From Luzula sylvatica (lineage: Eukaryota; Streptophyta; Magnoliopsida; Poales; Juncaceae), in contig OX326956.1 in the NCBI GenBank assembly GCA_946800325.1, positions 17,078,667-17,142,666 on the forward strand: 64,000 bases of DNA. Reading direction: 5' to 3'. Below the pieces are notes generated by a model, which searched no databases, was not told where the DNA came from, and was given only the letters and a program-made list of their open reading frames with translations. The position numbers were made by a program, and so were the translations under genes. Of this stretch, positions 11,300 to 23,851 are shown piece after piece (position 1 is the stretch's first letter; every line of letters begins with the position of its first letter).

Positions 11300-13001
11300 T
11301 AGTTATTTCTATTTTTTTTTAATATTGATTATGGAAGACACGGAGATATTTAAATATTGCAAAATAAAGGTTTTCGATTCTTGCAAGAATGGATAATATT
11401 TGTGGGTAGTTTGTAACTATTTGATTTTGAAATGGAGTTGTACATGGAATTTTTGTATAATGTTTGTGTCTAGCCAAATTATTATCATTTTTTAATATAA
11501 AATGATAAAATATTGTAACGATGTTATTGTATTGTATCTATATACAATTTTCATAATTTGTGTGTGTATGTCATACTTGGCCCCATATTTATCTTAAATT
11601 TTTAAATTTAAATTCATGTATATGTTTTGTGGGTAGACTTGTTAATTCAAAGTGCAAACATATTCCACTACATAATACTATTAAGATGTTTGTTATATTC
11701 AACATGACATTGATCTCATATGTAAATATCAGATATGTTCTTATAATTCAACAAGAAGATTGTCCTTTAGAAAAAGATAAAAATCAAACTAAGAAAAAAC
11801 AAAAAAAATGACATCAAATTTATATTCTAAAAGAATAATTTCATGCCATATTTAACCTTATAAAATGTGGAGAAAAAAAAAATAGAAATATGTGAGCGCA
11901 CATTCATTTAAGGTATAGTTTCCTATAAACTAAGTTTATAGATCATTTTAATATTCCAAATAACATGTTCATTTTCTCTATTTTTATAAATAAGGCCATA
12001 TACCACCAGGGCGGTCCGGACCTTATGTTGCCGAAGCCGCCCCTTATTATTAGATAACAAAACGAAACAAAATCAAAATTAGAAAAAAAATGTAATTAAA
12101 TATATTTTTGTAAATATTTTATCTTAATTCATTCATCAATCATCATACCTAAATTTATCTAAAATTCATTTCAATTTGAATTTTAGACATTGAAATAATT
12201 TATCGCGAGATATGGAAGTTTGCAAATAAACTGTAATCCCATTTTAAACAAGAAAAATATATATCTATAATGAACTATAAAATAATAAGAGCCGAGATGA
12301 AAAAAAATTAAGGATGAATATAATATTTCATTATTATTTGAAGAGAAAAAAAAATGGATACTAACATGATTATGTTTTCTTTTTTAAATGGGAATATTTT
12401 ATTTGTTATTTTGAAAACTGTACATGTCTTATTTCTTAATAATTTCTATATTCGATAGGATCACATACACATACTTTGTTAGTGTACAATATGTGTTTTT
12501 TTCACACATAACAATAAACAATAGTAATGTTACTGCTTATACTGCTATGCATAACCCAATACGTGAATTGTGTCCACAACAATAAAAAATTCAAAACCCT
12601 TCTCCAATTTTTCCTCCATTGATATTTTTACTCACTTAGATTTCCATATTTTCTAAAGTATATACTACTAAATCCATATGGTTGCCCTCACTCAGGCAGT
12701 TGCCCTAGCCCAGGGACTTGTGGTGCTTACCCCAGGGCCGGCCCTTTATACCACCCGATAACTCCCAATTATTTAGAAATTATAAGACACGACATGAGAA
12801 AGATGTAGATATTTATTCTTTCAAAAAAAAAAAAAAAAAACATATTATCCTTTTTTTAAATCTACCATTTAAAACTTGCCAAATATCAAAAACATCAAAA
12901 TATTTTAATTACACAATAATTTTTATATTTTATAAATACTCATGGACTGAAATTATAATTTATTAAAGAGTGTGATTAAGAATGTTTTATAATTGGGAAT
13001 T
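11300..13001. other. Intergenic with transposon scraps
   Basis: AT-rich. GC-rich patches at about 12005-12050 (AGGGCGGTCCGGACC) and 12685-12760 (CCCCAGGGCCGGCCC) look like ends of old, unclassified transposons; they pair poorly and I could not define an element. The poly-A-containing ORF at 12718-12966 is not a gene. Confidence 0.45.
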
Positions 13002-13157
13002 GTAGGGCTTTACCCAAAAAAGGGAGCCCTTCCAGAAATTCTCAAAGGCACCGAGCGAGCTCAGGCCAGAGAGGGGGTTTGGAAATAGTTTTCAACCAGC
13101 AATTGACGCGCCTCGGTTTTACCTCATAAGCTGCGTCATTGCCCCAAGCGCAAAGAT
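13002..13157 (-). ncRNA. U4: U4 spliceosomal snRNA, copy 1
   Basis: The minus strand from 13157 begins ATCTTTGCGCTTGGGGC, the U4 5' end that pairs with U6 (stem II). The 5' stem-loop follows, with the kink-turn elements TATGAGGT and CCGAGG that bind the Snu13/15.5K protein, then TGCTGGTTGAAAAC. The Sm-binding site is AATTTCTGG. A 3' hairpin closes GGGCT with AGCCC and ends near CTAC. At about 156 nt it matches plant U4. In the spliceosome U4 chaperones U6 before activation. Copy 2 at 18804-18959 differs by one base in the body. The 3' end is approximate. Confidence 0.93.
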
Positions 13158-13181
13158 GCTCGACCCATTACCATTCCCTCT

Positions 13182-13233
13182 TATTTTATACACACTCAGC
13201 GTGTCTTTACTTGCCATTTAAGCTTGGTGGGAT
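13182..13233 (-). promoter_or_regulatory. Plant snRNA promoter (USE + TATA) of U4 copy 1
   Basis: On the minus strand the upstream sequence element ATCCCACCAAG (13223-13233; plant consensus RTCCCACATCG) is 32 bp from TATAAAATA (13182-13190). The TATA begins 33 bp before the RNA. This USE-TATA spacing is the one that specifies RNA polymerase II; the pol III spacing is about 10 bp shorter. Confidence 0.85.
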
Positions 13234-13679
13234 TAATCAATTAATTATTGGTGCTTTTGGTTCCGCTTAGACATTAAGGTTCTCTCATATTCCCTTTCCT
13301 TTTATATATCCTTTTTTTAAACAGTGCTAGTTTTTTTGTAATTTGTAATTTTTAAGGTTCTCATTTATTGGTATTTTGAAATAATAATTATAATACAACT
13401 ATAAAAATATATTATGGACTGTGAAAAATGAAATATTTTCATCTAATGATTTTATTTTAAATTTATTGGTCAACCATTACTAGATATTTTTTATATATCA
13501 TTAAATAAATCTTTTTTTATTGTCCATAATGCTTTTAAGATAAAAGATTATAATAATGATGAATGGAAAGTAATTACGACTTGATGAGATTTTTAATTTC
13601 TTTATGAAATAATAGAATGTTAAATTATTTTGATAATATTTTTTATTCTTGCTTTTTAGGAGTATTTTTGTCTGTGATC

Positions 13680-15515
13680 CTGTATAGAAATTTTATTTCG
13701 AAAAATAACCCGATTTTTCAAAATATTTCAAAATTAATTTGAAACTGGTTTTAAAAATTTGGTACCAACTTCTTTCTAAAACTAGTTGGTTAATTAGATT
13801 AAATGATACGATTAGACAATCACATAAAATTGAGGAAAACACACCGGCTTTTATAAACTCTTTTATGAACTGGGACAAAAATTCAACAAATTAAAACAGC
13901 TAGATGTCTCCAAATTTTATCATAACATCTTTATATACTACTTAAAATATTTAATTAACATGATAATTAACATATGTCATATAATTAATAATTAATTAAC
14001 ATACAATGAATATTCATTTGAATTAATAAATTTAAATTAATATTAATTAATTGGTAATTATGTATTTTTTAAATTATCATGCGAATTAAATGTGTTATTA
14101 AAATGTGAAGAATGAATTGGGGAAATCTTGGGATAAAATAAAATTCTACTATTATTCTGCGCGGCCCATATGCCTTAGGAAAAATGGAAATCACGAATAT
14201 TTCCCCATCACACTTTATATATTCTAATTAACATATTTAAATAACATGATAATTTAGAAAAATGCACAATTAATAATTAACTGATATTAATTTAGAGAGA
14301 AATTTACAAAAAAACTCCTAAATTTTTTTGATATTCTAAAAAAACTCATATCTTTTTGGAAACTCCAAAAAAACTCATCTACCAAACTTTTATTTTCAAA
14401 TACATCCCATTAGGAGTTAAAACTAACTATTTATAGTGTTAAAAAAATTTGACCAAAATACACTTCTATTTACATATCTAGTAATTAAAAAAATGTTATT
14501 TTTTATTAATTTTAAAAGAATCCTAAATTTTTTAGCATATAATAATTAAAAATTATTATTATATGTTATATTTATATAATTTAAATATTTCATACGTTAT
14601 ATATATTTGACTTTTATATTCTTTTTTTCTTGAAAAACTAACGTAAAATAATAATAATAATATGAACAACAATATGAAAAAGAACATCTTGCAAATATTT
14701 ACAAAAATAAAATATCATGAAACAATTAAAAAAATAAATAAAAGGAGAATGAAAATAAAAAACTAGATATTTAAGCATAAACTTTTTATTAATATATTTT
14801 GAAGGTATTTATTTATTGTTATTTATTTTATTATTTTCCGATGTTAGTTTTTCATGAATAATAAATGAAATATAAAAATTATATAAACACGACGGGTAAT
14901 AATTTATTTTTTTGAAATCACTACACGTTAAAAAATATTTATGAAATTTTATTAAAATTAATAATAAATAATAAAAATATTTTTTTAATTACTTCATATG
15001 AAAATAGAATGGTATTTTAATTAAAAAAAATTTAACACCATCCATGGTAGGTTTTAATCCCTATAGGGGATTATTTAAAAATAAAAGTTCGGTAGAGAAT
15101 TTTTTGGAGTTTCCAAAAAGAGTTCATTAGAATATCCAAAGAAAAGTTAGTATTTTTTTTGTAAATTTCCTAATTCAAATTTATTAATTCAATAAATGTT
15201 TATTCATTGTATGATAATTAATTATTAGTTATATGATATGTGTTCGTAATCATGTTAATTAAATATTTTAACTAGTATATAGAGATGTTGTGGTAAAAAT
15301 GGGGGATATCTATCAGTTTTTCTTTGTTGAATTCTTGACGGGGATTGTAAAACTCGGTTTCTTTTCCTCATTTGTGTTCACATTTAATCATATTATTTAA
15401 TCTGATTGAACCAATTGGTTTTAAAAATCAGTTGGTACCGGATTTTTCAAACCAGCATCGGATTAGTTTTCGAATATTTTCGAAAAAACATGTTATTTTT
15501 CGGAAAAAAATTCCA
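13680..15515. repeat. 1.8-kb imperfect palindrome with a second inverted-repeat element inside
   Basis: The outer arms, about 13680-14050 and 15170-15515, are imperfect reverse complements; shared blocks include CATCTTTATATACTA, TTAATTAACATGAT and GGTACCAACT. Between them, about 14298 (AGAAATTTACAAAAAAAC) and 15170 (ending GTAAATTTCC) are inverted ends of an inner element, with a further inverted stretch ACTCCAAAAA/TTTTTGGAGT. I could not find a clean target duplication for either layer. The minus ORF at 13693-13878 and plus ORF at 15372-15617 lie in the arms and are not genes. Confidence 0.65.
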
Positions 15516-15881
15516 TACATGATTACATACATAAATGTTCCTATCTTTTTTAGTGATGTGAATACCAGTTATAAACTCGGGCTAGAACACTCAAATGTCG
15601 GGACCGGCCCTAATTAAGTTAACTAACATACTTTATATTCGCTGGAAAACCTTGTGAATGGACGAAGTGGAAATTTGGTGGGGGCATCGGAAATCCTTGG
15701 TACTTGACTTGAGGGGAAATTAGGAGGGCATGATTAAATCTAACATAATGATGAAATTCTTTTTGACACGTCTAAATCCTACAATATGTGAAATATATAT
15801 ACTTTTTTTAATATTCAATGAATAATTCAATGCTGACACGTGGCATTACTAAGTAAATATATTATTCACTGAAACATATCA
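15516..15881. other. Intergenic, no gene seen
   Basis: Short unique-looking stretch between repeats. Confidence 0.4.
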
Positions 15882-15970
15882 CAAGCATTAATTAGCTCAG
15901 TTGGTTAAATAACTTAAATTGCTTTGCGCTCATATAAAGGTCGCGGGTTCGATCCCCCATCTAAGCAGTA
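15882..15970 (+). mobile_element. tRNA-related SINE fragment
   Basis: It has a near-consensus A box (TAGCTCAGTTGG) and B box (GGGTTCGATCCC) about 50 bases apart. The presumed acceptor strands GCATTAA and CTAAGCA do not pair and no anticodon stem is evident, so it is a tRNA-derived retroelement or tRNA pseudogene and not a working tRNA gene. Confidence 0.5.
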
Positions 15971-16208
15971 TTTTTAATGAACCGATTTTCTTAAGTTAAA
16001 GTTAAGATTCTAACACAAAAGCCAGTTAGTGCACACGGTTTAGTACATAGGAAATTTTTGCACAGTAACCAAGTTAATTAACAAAATAACCAACTTTTGG
16101 AAATAATTTGCAAAATGTATGTTACGCTGTATCAAATCCCACCTGGCGGGATTTTCAAACCGCGCTTTTCTTAGTTTGTGATTAAGGCAGTTAATTTGGC
16201 AGATTAAA

Positions 16209-16579
16209 CACTACAACATAACTGGGTATCAGCGACGGCAAAAACCGTCGCTAAAGCTATTTCCGACGGCTTCCCTTCGCTGAAAGACCGTCGGTGAAAG
16301 CCTCACTTTCTCCGACGGGCCGTCGCTGATACGAGCATTTTCGACGGTCCGTCACAGAACACTTCTCCGACGGGCCGTCGTAATACTATATTTAATTAAT
16401 TAATTAATTAATATTATATTTAATTAATTAATTAATTAATATTAATAATAAATAATATTATGTGTTGATAAATTGTGTTGATATTTATTTTTATTTTATG
16501 TAATTAGGTTTTTGTTCTCGAATATCTAAGGATTGTACTCTCGTGTGTGCTTTGATTTGGATAAATTGCGAGTGTTTGA

Positions 16580-16616
<37 letters not shown>

Positions 16617-17175
16617 AGGAGGAGGGTTGTTTTAACGGACCTTAATTAAGTGTCGACAATTTTATGAGTCAAAGTTTCGACACTCCTCGTGAAAATTGTA
16701 TGTGTGTGTGTGTTGTGTGTATGTACACATGTATTGTGCGTAATGTGTAATGTGTGTATATTGTGTGTGAAATGTGTGTATGTGTGTGTGTATATATAAT
16801 AAATAATAATATAAGTAATTAATTAATACGATTAACATTAATAGTATATTATAATAATAATATATAATATAATAATGTATATTTATATATATAACAAATA
16901 ATAAACATATATGATAATAATATGAATATAATATTAATTAAATATAATATTAAATAATTAAATAGTTAAATATAGTATTAGCGACGGCCCGTCGGAGAAG
17001 TCTTCTGTGACGAGCCGTCGGAAATGCTCATATCAGTGACGGCCCGTCGAAGAAAGTGAGGCTTTCACCGACGGGCCTTCAGCGACGGGAAGCCGTCGAA
17101 AATGGCTTTGTCGACGGTTTTCTTGACTTTTAGCGATGGTTTTTGCCGTCGCTGATACCTAGTTCTGTTGTAGTG
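16209..17175. mobile_element. CACTA-like inner core of the foldback element
   Basis: Left terminus CACTACAACATAACTGGGTA and right terminus, reverse-complemented, CACTACAACAGAACTAGGTA are CACTA-type ends. Many subterminal GACGGGCCGTCG and GCGACGG repeats follow, as CACTA elements usually have. The immediate flanks are TTAAA and TTTAA, which are mirror images and not a direct 3-bp duplication, so the core shares its symmetry axis with the outer arms. The centre contains AT-rich DNA and a (TG)n tract. Confidence 0.7.
16582..16612. repeat. (TG)n microsatellite
   Basis: About 15 uninterrupted TG units, with looser TG-rich sequence to 16790. Confidence 0.95.
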
Positions 17176-17498
17176 TTTAATCTGCCAAATTAACTGCCTT
17201 AATCACGAACTAAGAAAAGCGCGGTTTGAAAGCCCGCCAGGCGGGATTTGATACAGCGCAATAGACATTTTGCAAATTATTTTCAAAAGTTGATTATTTT
17301 GTTAATTAACTTTAATAACATGGTTATTGTGCAAAATTTTCCTTAGTACATATGCTTTCACCTATCTCTCCAAGGTCTACGGTTCAAAACAAATATTGTC
17401 ACATTTTATTGTTATATTTTTAGAACATCGAACGTATGTTATAAATATGTTAAAAATAAATATGTAACCCAGCCATGTACCAGCGTAGATAGTTTGTG

Positions 17499-18540
17499 TG
17501 CATGAATTTCAAATCCGCATCATTTGAAAGGTCCTAGGTTCAAAACCCGGTTTCCTCAATTTATTCTACTTTTGTTTGATTTTGCTTCATTTTTTATGAA
17601 AAAAATAAATGAAACATCAAATTATATTATGATATGTACAAAAAAATTAATAAATGAAAATTCAAATTATATTATGATATGTACGTAAATAAATTTTTGT
17701 GTGCATGAATTTCAAACCCTCATCATTTGGAAGGTCCTAGGTTCAAAACTCGGTTTTCCCAATTAATTCTACTTTTGTTTGATTTTGCTTCATTTTCTAT
17801 GAAAAAAATAAATGAAACATCAAATTATATTATTATATGTACAAAAATATTTAATAAATGAAAATGAAAATTATATTATGATATGTACGTGAATAAATTT
17901 TTGCTAGAAAATAAAACGTAAAATATTTGACGTCATTTGATTTTTTGGGTTATGGTTTATACTTATATTTTCCAAATAATTTTATTTCTCTTTAAATTTT
18001 TTTTCTGTTTCATTTTTTTTAAAAAAAAAAATTAAAGATCAAATTATATTATAATATGTACGTAAATAAATTTTCGCTAAAAAATAAAAAGAAAATATTT
18101 CATGTCATTTAATTACTTATAGTGTAATATCATGATGCTGGTCAAACAAATTATATAATTATTTTTTCCTCAATTATTTGATTTTCCTGGAATATTTATT
18201 AAAAAAATAAATGAAAAATCAAAGTATAGTATAGTATGTACATAATTGAATTTCAAGTAAAAAATTAAAATATTTGACGCCATTTATTTTATGGGTTATT
18301 GTAAAATATCATGATGCTAACTAAAAATAAAAAAGGTATAGTTTTACTTCTTCTCAATTGTTTGATTTGCTACAATCTTTATTAAATAGTTATATGAAAA
18401 ATAAACTATATAATAGTATGTACATAAATAAATTTCAACCAAAAAATAGAACGTGAAATATTTCGCGTCATTTGATTTTTTGGGTTATAGTTAAATATCA
18501 TGATGTTAACTAATAGTAAACAAAATTGTATTCAAAATAT
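17499..18540. repeat. Degenerate tandem array, period about 180-200 bp
   Basis: The phrase TATGTACNTAAATAAATTT recurs near 17681, 17880, 18053, 18233 and 18417. The first two units (17499-17697 and 17699-17890) are close copies that also share GTGTGCATGAATTTCAAA and a B-box-like GGTCCTAGGTTCAAAAC. Later units are more diverged. No gene. Confidence 0.75.
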
Positions 18541-18727
18541 GGATACAAATGAAATACTTGTGAACATATCTAAAATAATAATATATCAAAGATTTGTACT
18601 TTTCAAACATTTCATATGTATATTTGCAAAACAATACGTACAACATATATGTGAGATATAATAAACGATACTTTAAATTATAATTACTACAAATTATTTA
18701 TGATAATGCAATGAAATTATATAAAAA

Positions 18728-18749
18728 TCTTCGCGGTAAACTCTAGTTT
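18728..18749 (+). mobile_element. Helitron-like 3' end after the tandem array
   Basis: CTTCGCGGTAAACTCTAGT is a short GC-rich element followed by a terminal CTAG and T, as at a Helitron 3' end. The hairpin is decayed. If genuine, the tandem array would be the inside of a Helitron. Confidence 0.35.
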
Positions 18750-18803
18750 CTTATTATTTCTCAAGAGAGATTTCTTATAGGAATGTTTTAAAATTGGGAA
18801 TTT

Positions 18804-18959
18804 GTAGGGCTTTACCCAGAAAAGGGAGCCCTTCCAGAAATTCTCAAAGGCACCGAGCGAGCTCAGGCCAGAGAGGGGGTTTGGAAATAGTTTTCAACCA
18901 GCAATTGACGCGCCTCGGTTTTACCTCATAAGCTGCGTCATTGCCCCAAGCGCAAAGAT
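18804..18959 (-). ncRNA. U4: U4 spliceosomal snRNA, copy 2
   Basis: Same organisation as copy 1: 5' U6-pairing segment ATCTTTGCGCTTGGGGC from 18959, kink-turn stem-loop, Sm site AATTTCTGG, and 3' hairpin ending near 18804. By eye the body differs from copy 1 only in the 3' loop (one A/G change), while the flanks have diverged much more. That pattern suggests either functional constraint or gene conversion. An ORF on the other strand (18941-19126) overlaps the 5' end and is not a gene. Confidence 0.93.
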
Positions 18960-18984
18960 GCTCGACTTCTTCCCATTCCCTCTC

Positions 18985-19035
18985 TATTTGTACATCCTCA
19001 GCGTGTCCTTACTTGGTATATAAACGTGGTGGGAT
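18985..19035 (-). promoter_or_regulatory. Plant snRNA promoter (USE + TATA) of U4 copy 2
   Basis: USE ATCCCACCACG (19025-19035) lies 32 bp from a variant TATA, TACAAATA (18985-18992), which begins 33 bp before the RNA start. Spacing matches copy 1, but the TATA box departs from the TATAAAATA of copy 1. Confidence 0.8.
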
Positions 19036-19126
19036 TAATCATTTAATTTTAGGTGTTTTTGGTTCCGCTCAGAGAAGAAGGAAGGAACTCTCTATTTTTA
19101 ACGGGCTGGTATTTTTGCACAAATAG

Positions 19127-19598
19127 CCTTCTTATTATTGAAAATTGTTTGGAATAATTATAGTAAGACTAAATTTTAACATAATCTGATCAAATTTTAT
19201 TTGACACATGACAACACTTCTGAATATTACTAGATGCGGGTAGTTATTATTAATAAAATATTATCTGTTGGACCAGGCATACAAAAAAAAATGCACTATT
19301 CGCATGTATGAGGCAAAGAATATTCATAATCATATAATTTTCCAATGTAGGTGTTAAATAGTAGTATGTCATTAACATTCATAAAAATTAGAAAAATATA
19401 TATTGAAATAGTATGATTCAGATTTATCGAAACACCGAAGAAAAAATAAACAAAAACACAATACTAGCCTTCAAGCACCCCAATTAGCAACAAATTAAAA
19501 AAACAAAAAAAAACTTATACAACAAACAAACAAAAAGTCAATCTCTACAAAGAACCATTTATCCAAACACAACGTCAAAGAAACACCGTAAATAATAA
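19127..19598. other. Intergenic / 3' flank of DPMS1
   Basis: AT-rich; the part next to 19599 is probably the DPMS1 3' UTR. No other feature seen. Confidence 0.5.
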
Positions 19599-20835
<1,237 letters not shown>

Positions 20836-21754
20836 GAGAGATCTGCGAAAATATTAACAATTGGATTGGAAAAACTAAATCGAATTATAACAAAACTAGA
20901 GTAAAATCTCAGTTTAACAAATCAAATTATAGCAAAAATCACAGTGTAAATCCGCTTTAACGATTCAATTTCATAACAGTAGATACGACGATAAAGAGAT
21001 GGATACCAGAATTTCGCTGCCTCTTCAGTTTCTCAGCTCTTCGCCGGTCGCTCCTTTTCGCCTCTGATTAGAATCGCCACAGTTCACCAGTTCGAATCGA
21101 TCGGAGAAAGTAGATCCATGGATGGTTGAGAGCTTCTTCGATGATTCGATGATTCATGGGATGGGCTTTCTATGGGCCGAAGTAGATATACTGTTCTTGC
21201 AGTATGGGCTGGACATTTCATTTTCCCTTTGCTAGTCAATTAGTTGGGCAAATAATTCGGTTTATTTGGAAATCGAACCGAACCGGTTGAATTCGGTTTA
21301 ATTGATACGTTTTCGATTTATTTGGTTCGATTCGGTTCGATTTTAAAATTGATACTAATACTATTCGATTATTTGGTTCGGTTCGGATTTTTTTTTTTTT
21401 TTTAAATTGATTGAACGTTAGTTATTAATGTACATTAAAATTAAAACCCTTCATTAAATTTTAATTATTTCGATATTGTACATAACTTCTGATTTTTTTA
21501 TCATATTGCATCGTTATGTCAAATTTTATTGGCTTATTTTAAATACATAGGTTAGTAATTCAACTTCTAAACATCCACATATTGTCAATAATAAACTTTT
21601 AATATATTCAATGAGATTCGTATATATCAAATGTTAGTCACTGAGTATTTATCCATATAGTTTTTGTTTGTCCAAATTACACCGGTCTGTCAAATATTAC
21701 TTGTTCAATTTTAAATTATCATAATTAATCATCTAATTGTTAATTATTAGTAGA
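20836..21754. other. DPMS1 5' flank and intergenic DNA
   Basis: The first 300 bases are probably the DPMS1 leader and promoter. About 21255-21380 is rich in GGTTCGGTTCGAT-like motifs, common in plant spacer DNA. No gene. Confidence 0.45.
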
Positions 21755-23306
21755 GGGCACCTATATAGCTTGTACAAGCAAACATCACATTTTGCTTGTA
21801 AGTTCTCAACCCTTTGATTTACTTTGTGACGTATTTTCAACAAATTTATTATATCCCTAACATATATATGTTTCCATTACATTACATGTTCAACATATCC
21901 ATTGCGTTTCCAACAGTTTTGATACAATCTTATATTTCAATACACATTCTATAATAAATTTGTTGAATATGTGTTAGGGATATAATAAATTTGTTGAAAA
22001 TTTGATTGCAAAATTATGACAGAATTGCAAATAAATTTTGGTACCAGTTTGCAACATTTTTGTTATTGTACCAGTTATGACAAAATTGCAAAATAAGTCC
22101 ACACTAAAAGGTCCAAACTAAACCATGGATTCAAAACAAATTCATGATCGATTGTGAAATTGTTCCTAAAAACATTCATTCAATTCAAAACCTTAATCCT
22201 AATCCTAAACTCTAAACCTTAAATACATTCTTATTCACGTTCAAATATTTCTAAGTCATCTCTGAGTCAAGGTGTGCACCCCTCATTTCATCTAGTCCAA
22301 TTAGCTTCATTTAAGGCCAACCCAAGCATCGCTCCATTTTTCGCACAGCTTAAATTATAAACAAAATAATCAAAATTAATATTAGTTAAATACCAGGGAC
22401 CAAACTGTAAATTTACGGATATCCAAAAAATTAGACATACCGTTTTGCAATTTTCTTCGCAAAATGAAAACCCGTTATCGAGGCTGACTGATGCATAGTT
22501 CTTCTCTGTTACGCAGGACTTTTGAACTGAAAAATTCAATGTATCACATGCATGCTTCCAAATCAATTTAATCATGGGTATACTTGAAATTGCCATACTA
22601 TCGATTCAATGTCTGGTTCTTTAAGATCGACAAACTGTGTACAAATTAACAAGCCTATACCAAAGTTAAGAAAAAACTAGAATAACAATAATCTTGTGAT
22701 TCAAATTAAGTGAATCGACTGAAGAAAAATACAACACATCTATGTTGGAAATTTCATCGAGCAGTTCAAGCTCAATGCATCTTTATACCACCATCCACCC
22801 CCATTCATCACCCTTCTAATCTCAGCTCACAATCTCCCTAATGAAACTTGTCCCTCTTTTGATTGCAATCTCAACTCATACATCTCTCTAACAAAAACTT
22901 CATCTATTTTTTTATTGCAAGTGCTACAATCATATATTTTGCAGTTCTAAAATGTTCATAAACCCACTTACCCTATTTCAGCCCAACTCCAGACAATAGA
23001 GAATGAACTAATGAACTGGGACCTGTTTAAAGAGCTAATTATCAAAGAACGAAAGAGAGCGTGACTCCAAGAGGGAGACCTACGAAAGAGGAGATGTGGT
23101 GTATAATGGCGATCAAAGCACTGGTACGATATTGAGGGAGAAAAACAAAAGAAACGACGGAACTGGATGAGGAAACGGAGAGTCACATATTGACGGACCG
23201 TGTTTTCTTTCATCATCCGCACGAATTTTAAAGTAAATCAAAGGGTTGAGAACTTACACGCAAAATGTTATGTTTGCTTGTACAAACCATATAGGTATAG
23301 GTGCCC
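21755..23306. mobile_element. 1.55-kb TIR element, non-coding
   Basis: Inverted ends of about 75 bp: GGGCACCTATATAGCTTGTA at the left, and reverse-complemented at the right GGGCACCTATACCTATATGG, both continuing through ACAAGCAAACAT and AAGTTCTCAACCC. No clean target duplication was found; the right end runs into TATATATA. The interior has ORFs of about 100 residues (22288-22596 minus) and 84 residues (22968-23222 minus) that I do not recognise and that carry no known motif. Captured host sequence is possible but unproven. Confidence 0.65.
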
Positions 23307-23316
23307 TATATATATA

Positions 23317-23851
23317 GGGGAGTTTTATCATAGAAGCATTTCTGCATGTAGTCTTTTTTAGAATAAAAATTCAAAAACTAACCTCCTTTTCGAAAATATT
23401 CCAAAAATAACCTCCTTTTCGCAAATATTCCAAAAATAACCCCTTTCGGGTTTTTAAAACACTGTAGCGGCGAGATTTTAAAACCCGGAACACTGTAGCG
23501 GCGAGATTTTAAAACCCGAAAGAGGTTATTTTTGGAATATTTTCGAAAAGGGAGTTAGTTTTTGAATTTTTATTCTAAAAGAGGTTATATGCAGAAATGC
23601 TCCTTTATCATACACTCTTTTACAAGGGTATTTGGGTATTTTAACAATTAATTATATTTGTAAAATGGTGTATCATAAAATTTATCTTTTATGGAGATTT
23701 TTGTTTAAATGAACAACAAAAAATTTCAATTTAGTTAAACATTAATTGATAAATATATTTGATATCTTACCTTAAATATTCATAAATTGATAATTACTCT
23801 AAATACCCTTGAAAATTGGTGTATGATAAGGAAAGAGATGTATGATAGAAG

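Larger units (their letters stand above)
16049..17342. mobile_element. Foldback element with MULE-like ends and 8-9-bp TSD
   Basis: The ends are inverted: AGGAAATTTTTGCACAGTAA at the left and, reverse-complemented, GGAAAATTTTGCACAATAAC at the right. The direct repeat TTAGTACAT flanks both sides (16040-16048 and 17343-17351). The outer arms run about 160 bp (to 16208 and from 17176) and contain TTAATTTGGCAGATT and CCTGGCGGGATTT. The inner part is described in the CACTA-like entry. No transposase is present. Confidence 0.78.

Noticed and set aside
12000..12760. TIR element between GC-rich patches AGGGCGGTCC and GGGCCGGCCC
   Set aside because: The two ends pair too poorly and no target duplication was found.
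13680..15515. 9-bp duplication for the inner element (TAATTTAGA against TAATTCAAA)
   Set aside because: It needs two mismatches and a shifted end, so I did not count it as a MULE insertion.
15882..15970. Possible tRNA gene with good A and B boxes
   Set aside because: The acceptor strands do not pair, no anticodon arm can be drawn, and the box spacing suits a SINE or pseudogene.
17499..18540. CRISPR-like or satellite array
   Set aside because: Units are 180-200 bp and degenerate with no short repeat/spacer pattern; this is a plant nuclear genome.
18941..19126. 61-residue plus-strand ORF
   Set aside because: It overlaps the U4 snRNA 5' end and promoter on the opposite strand and has no protein-like features.
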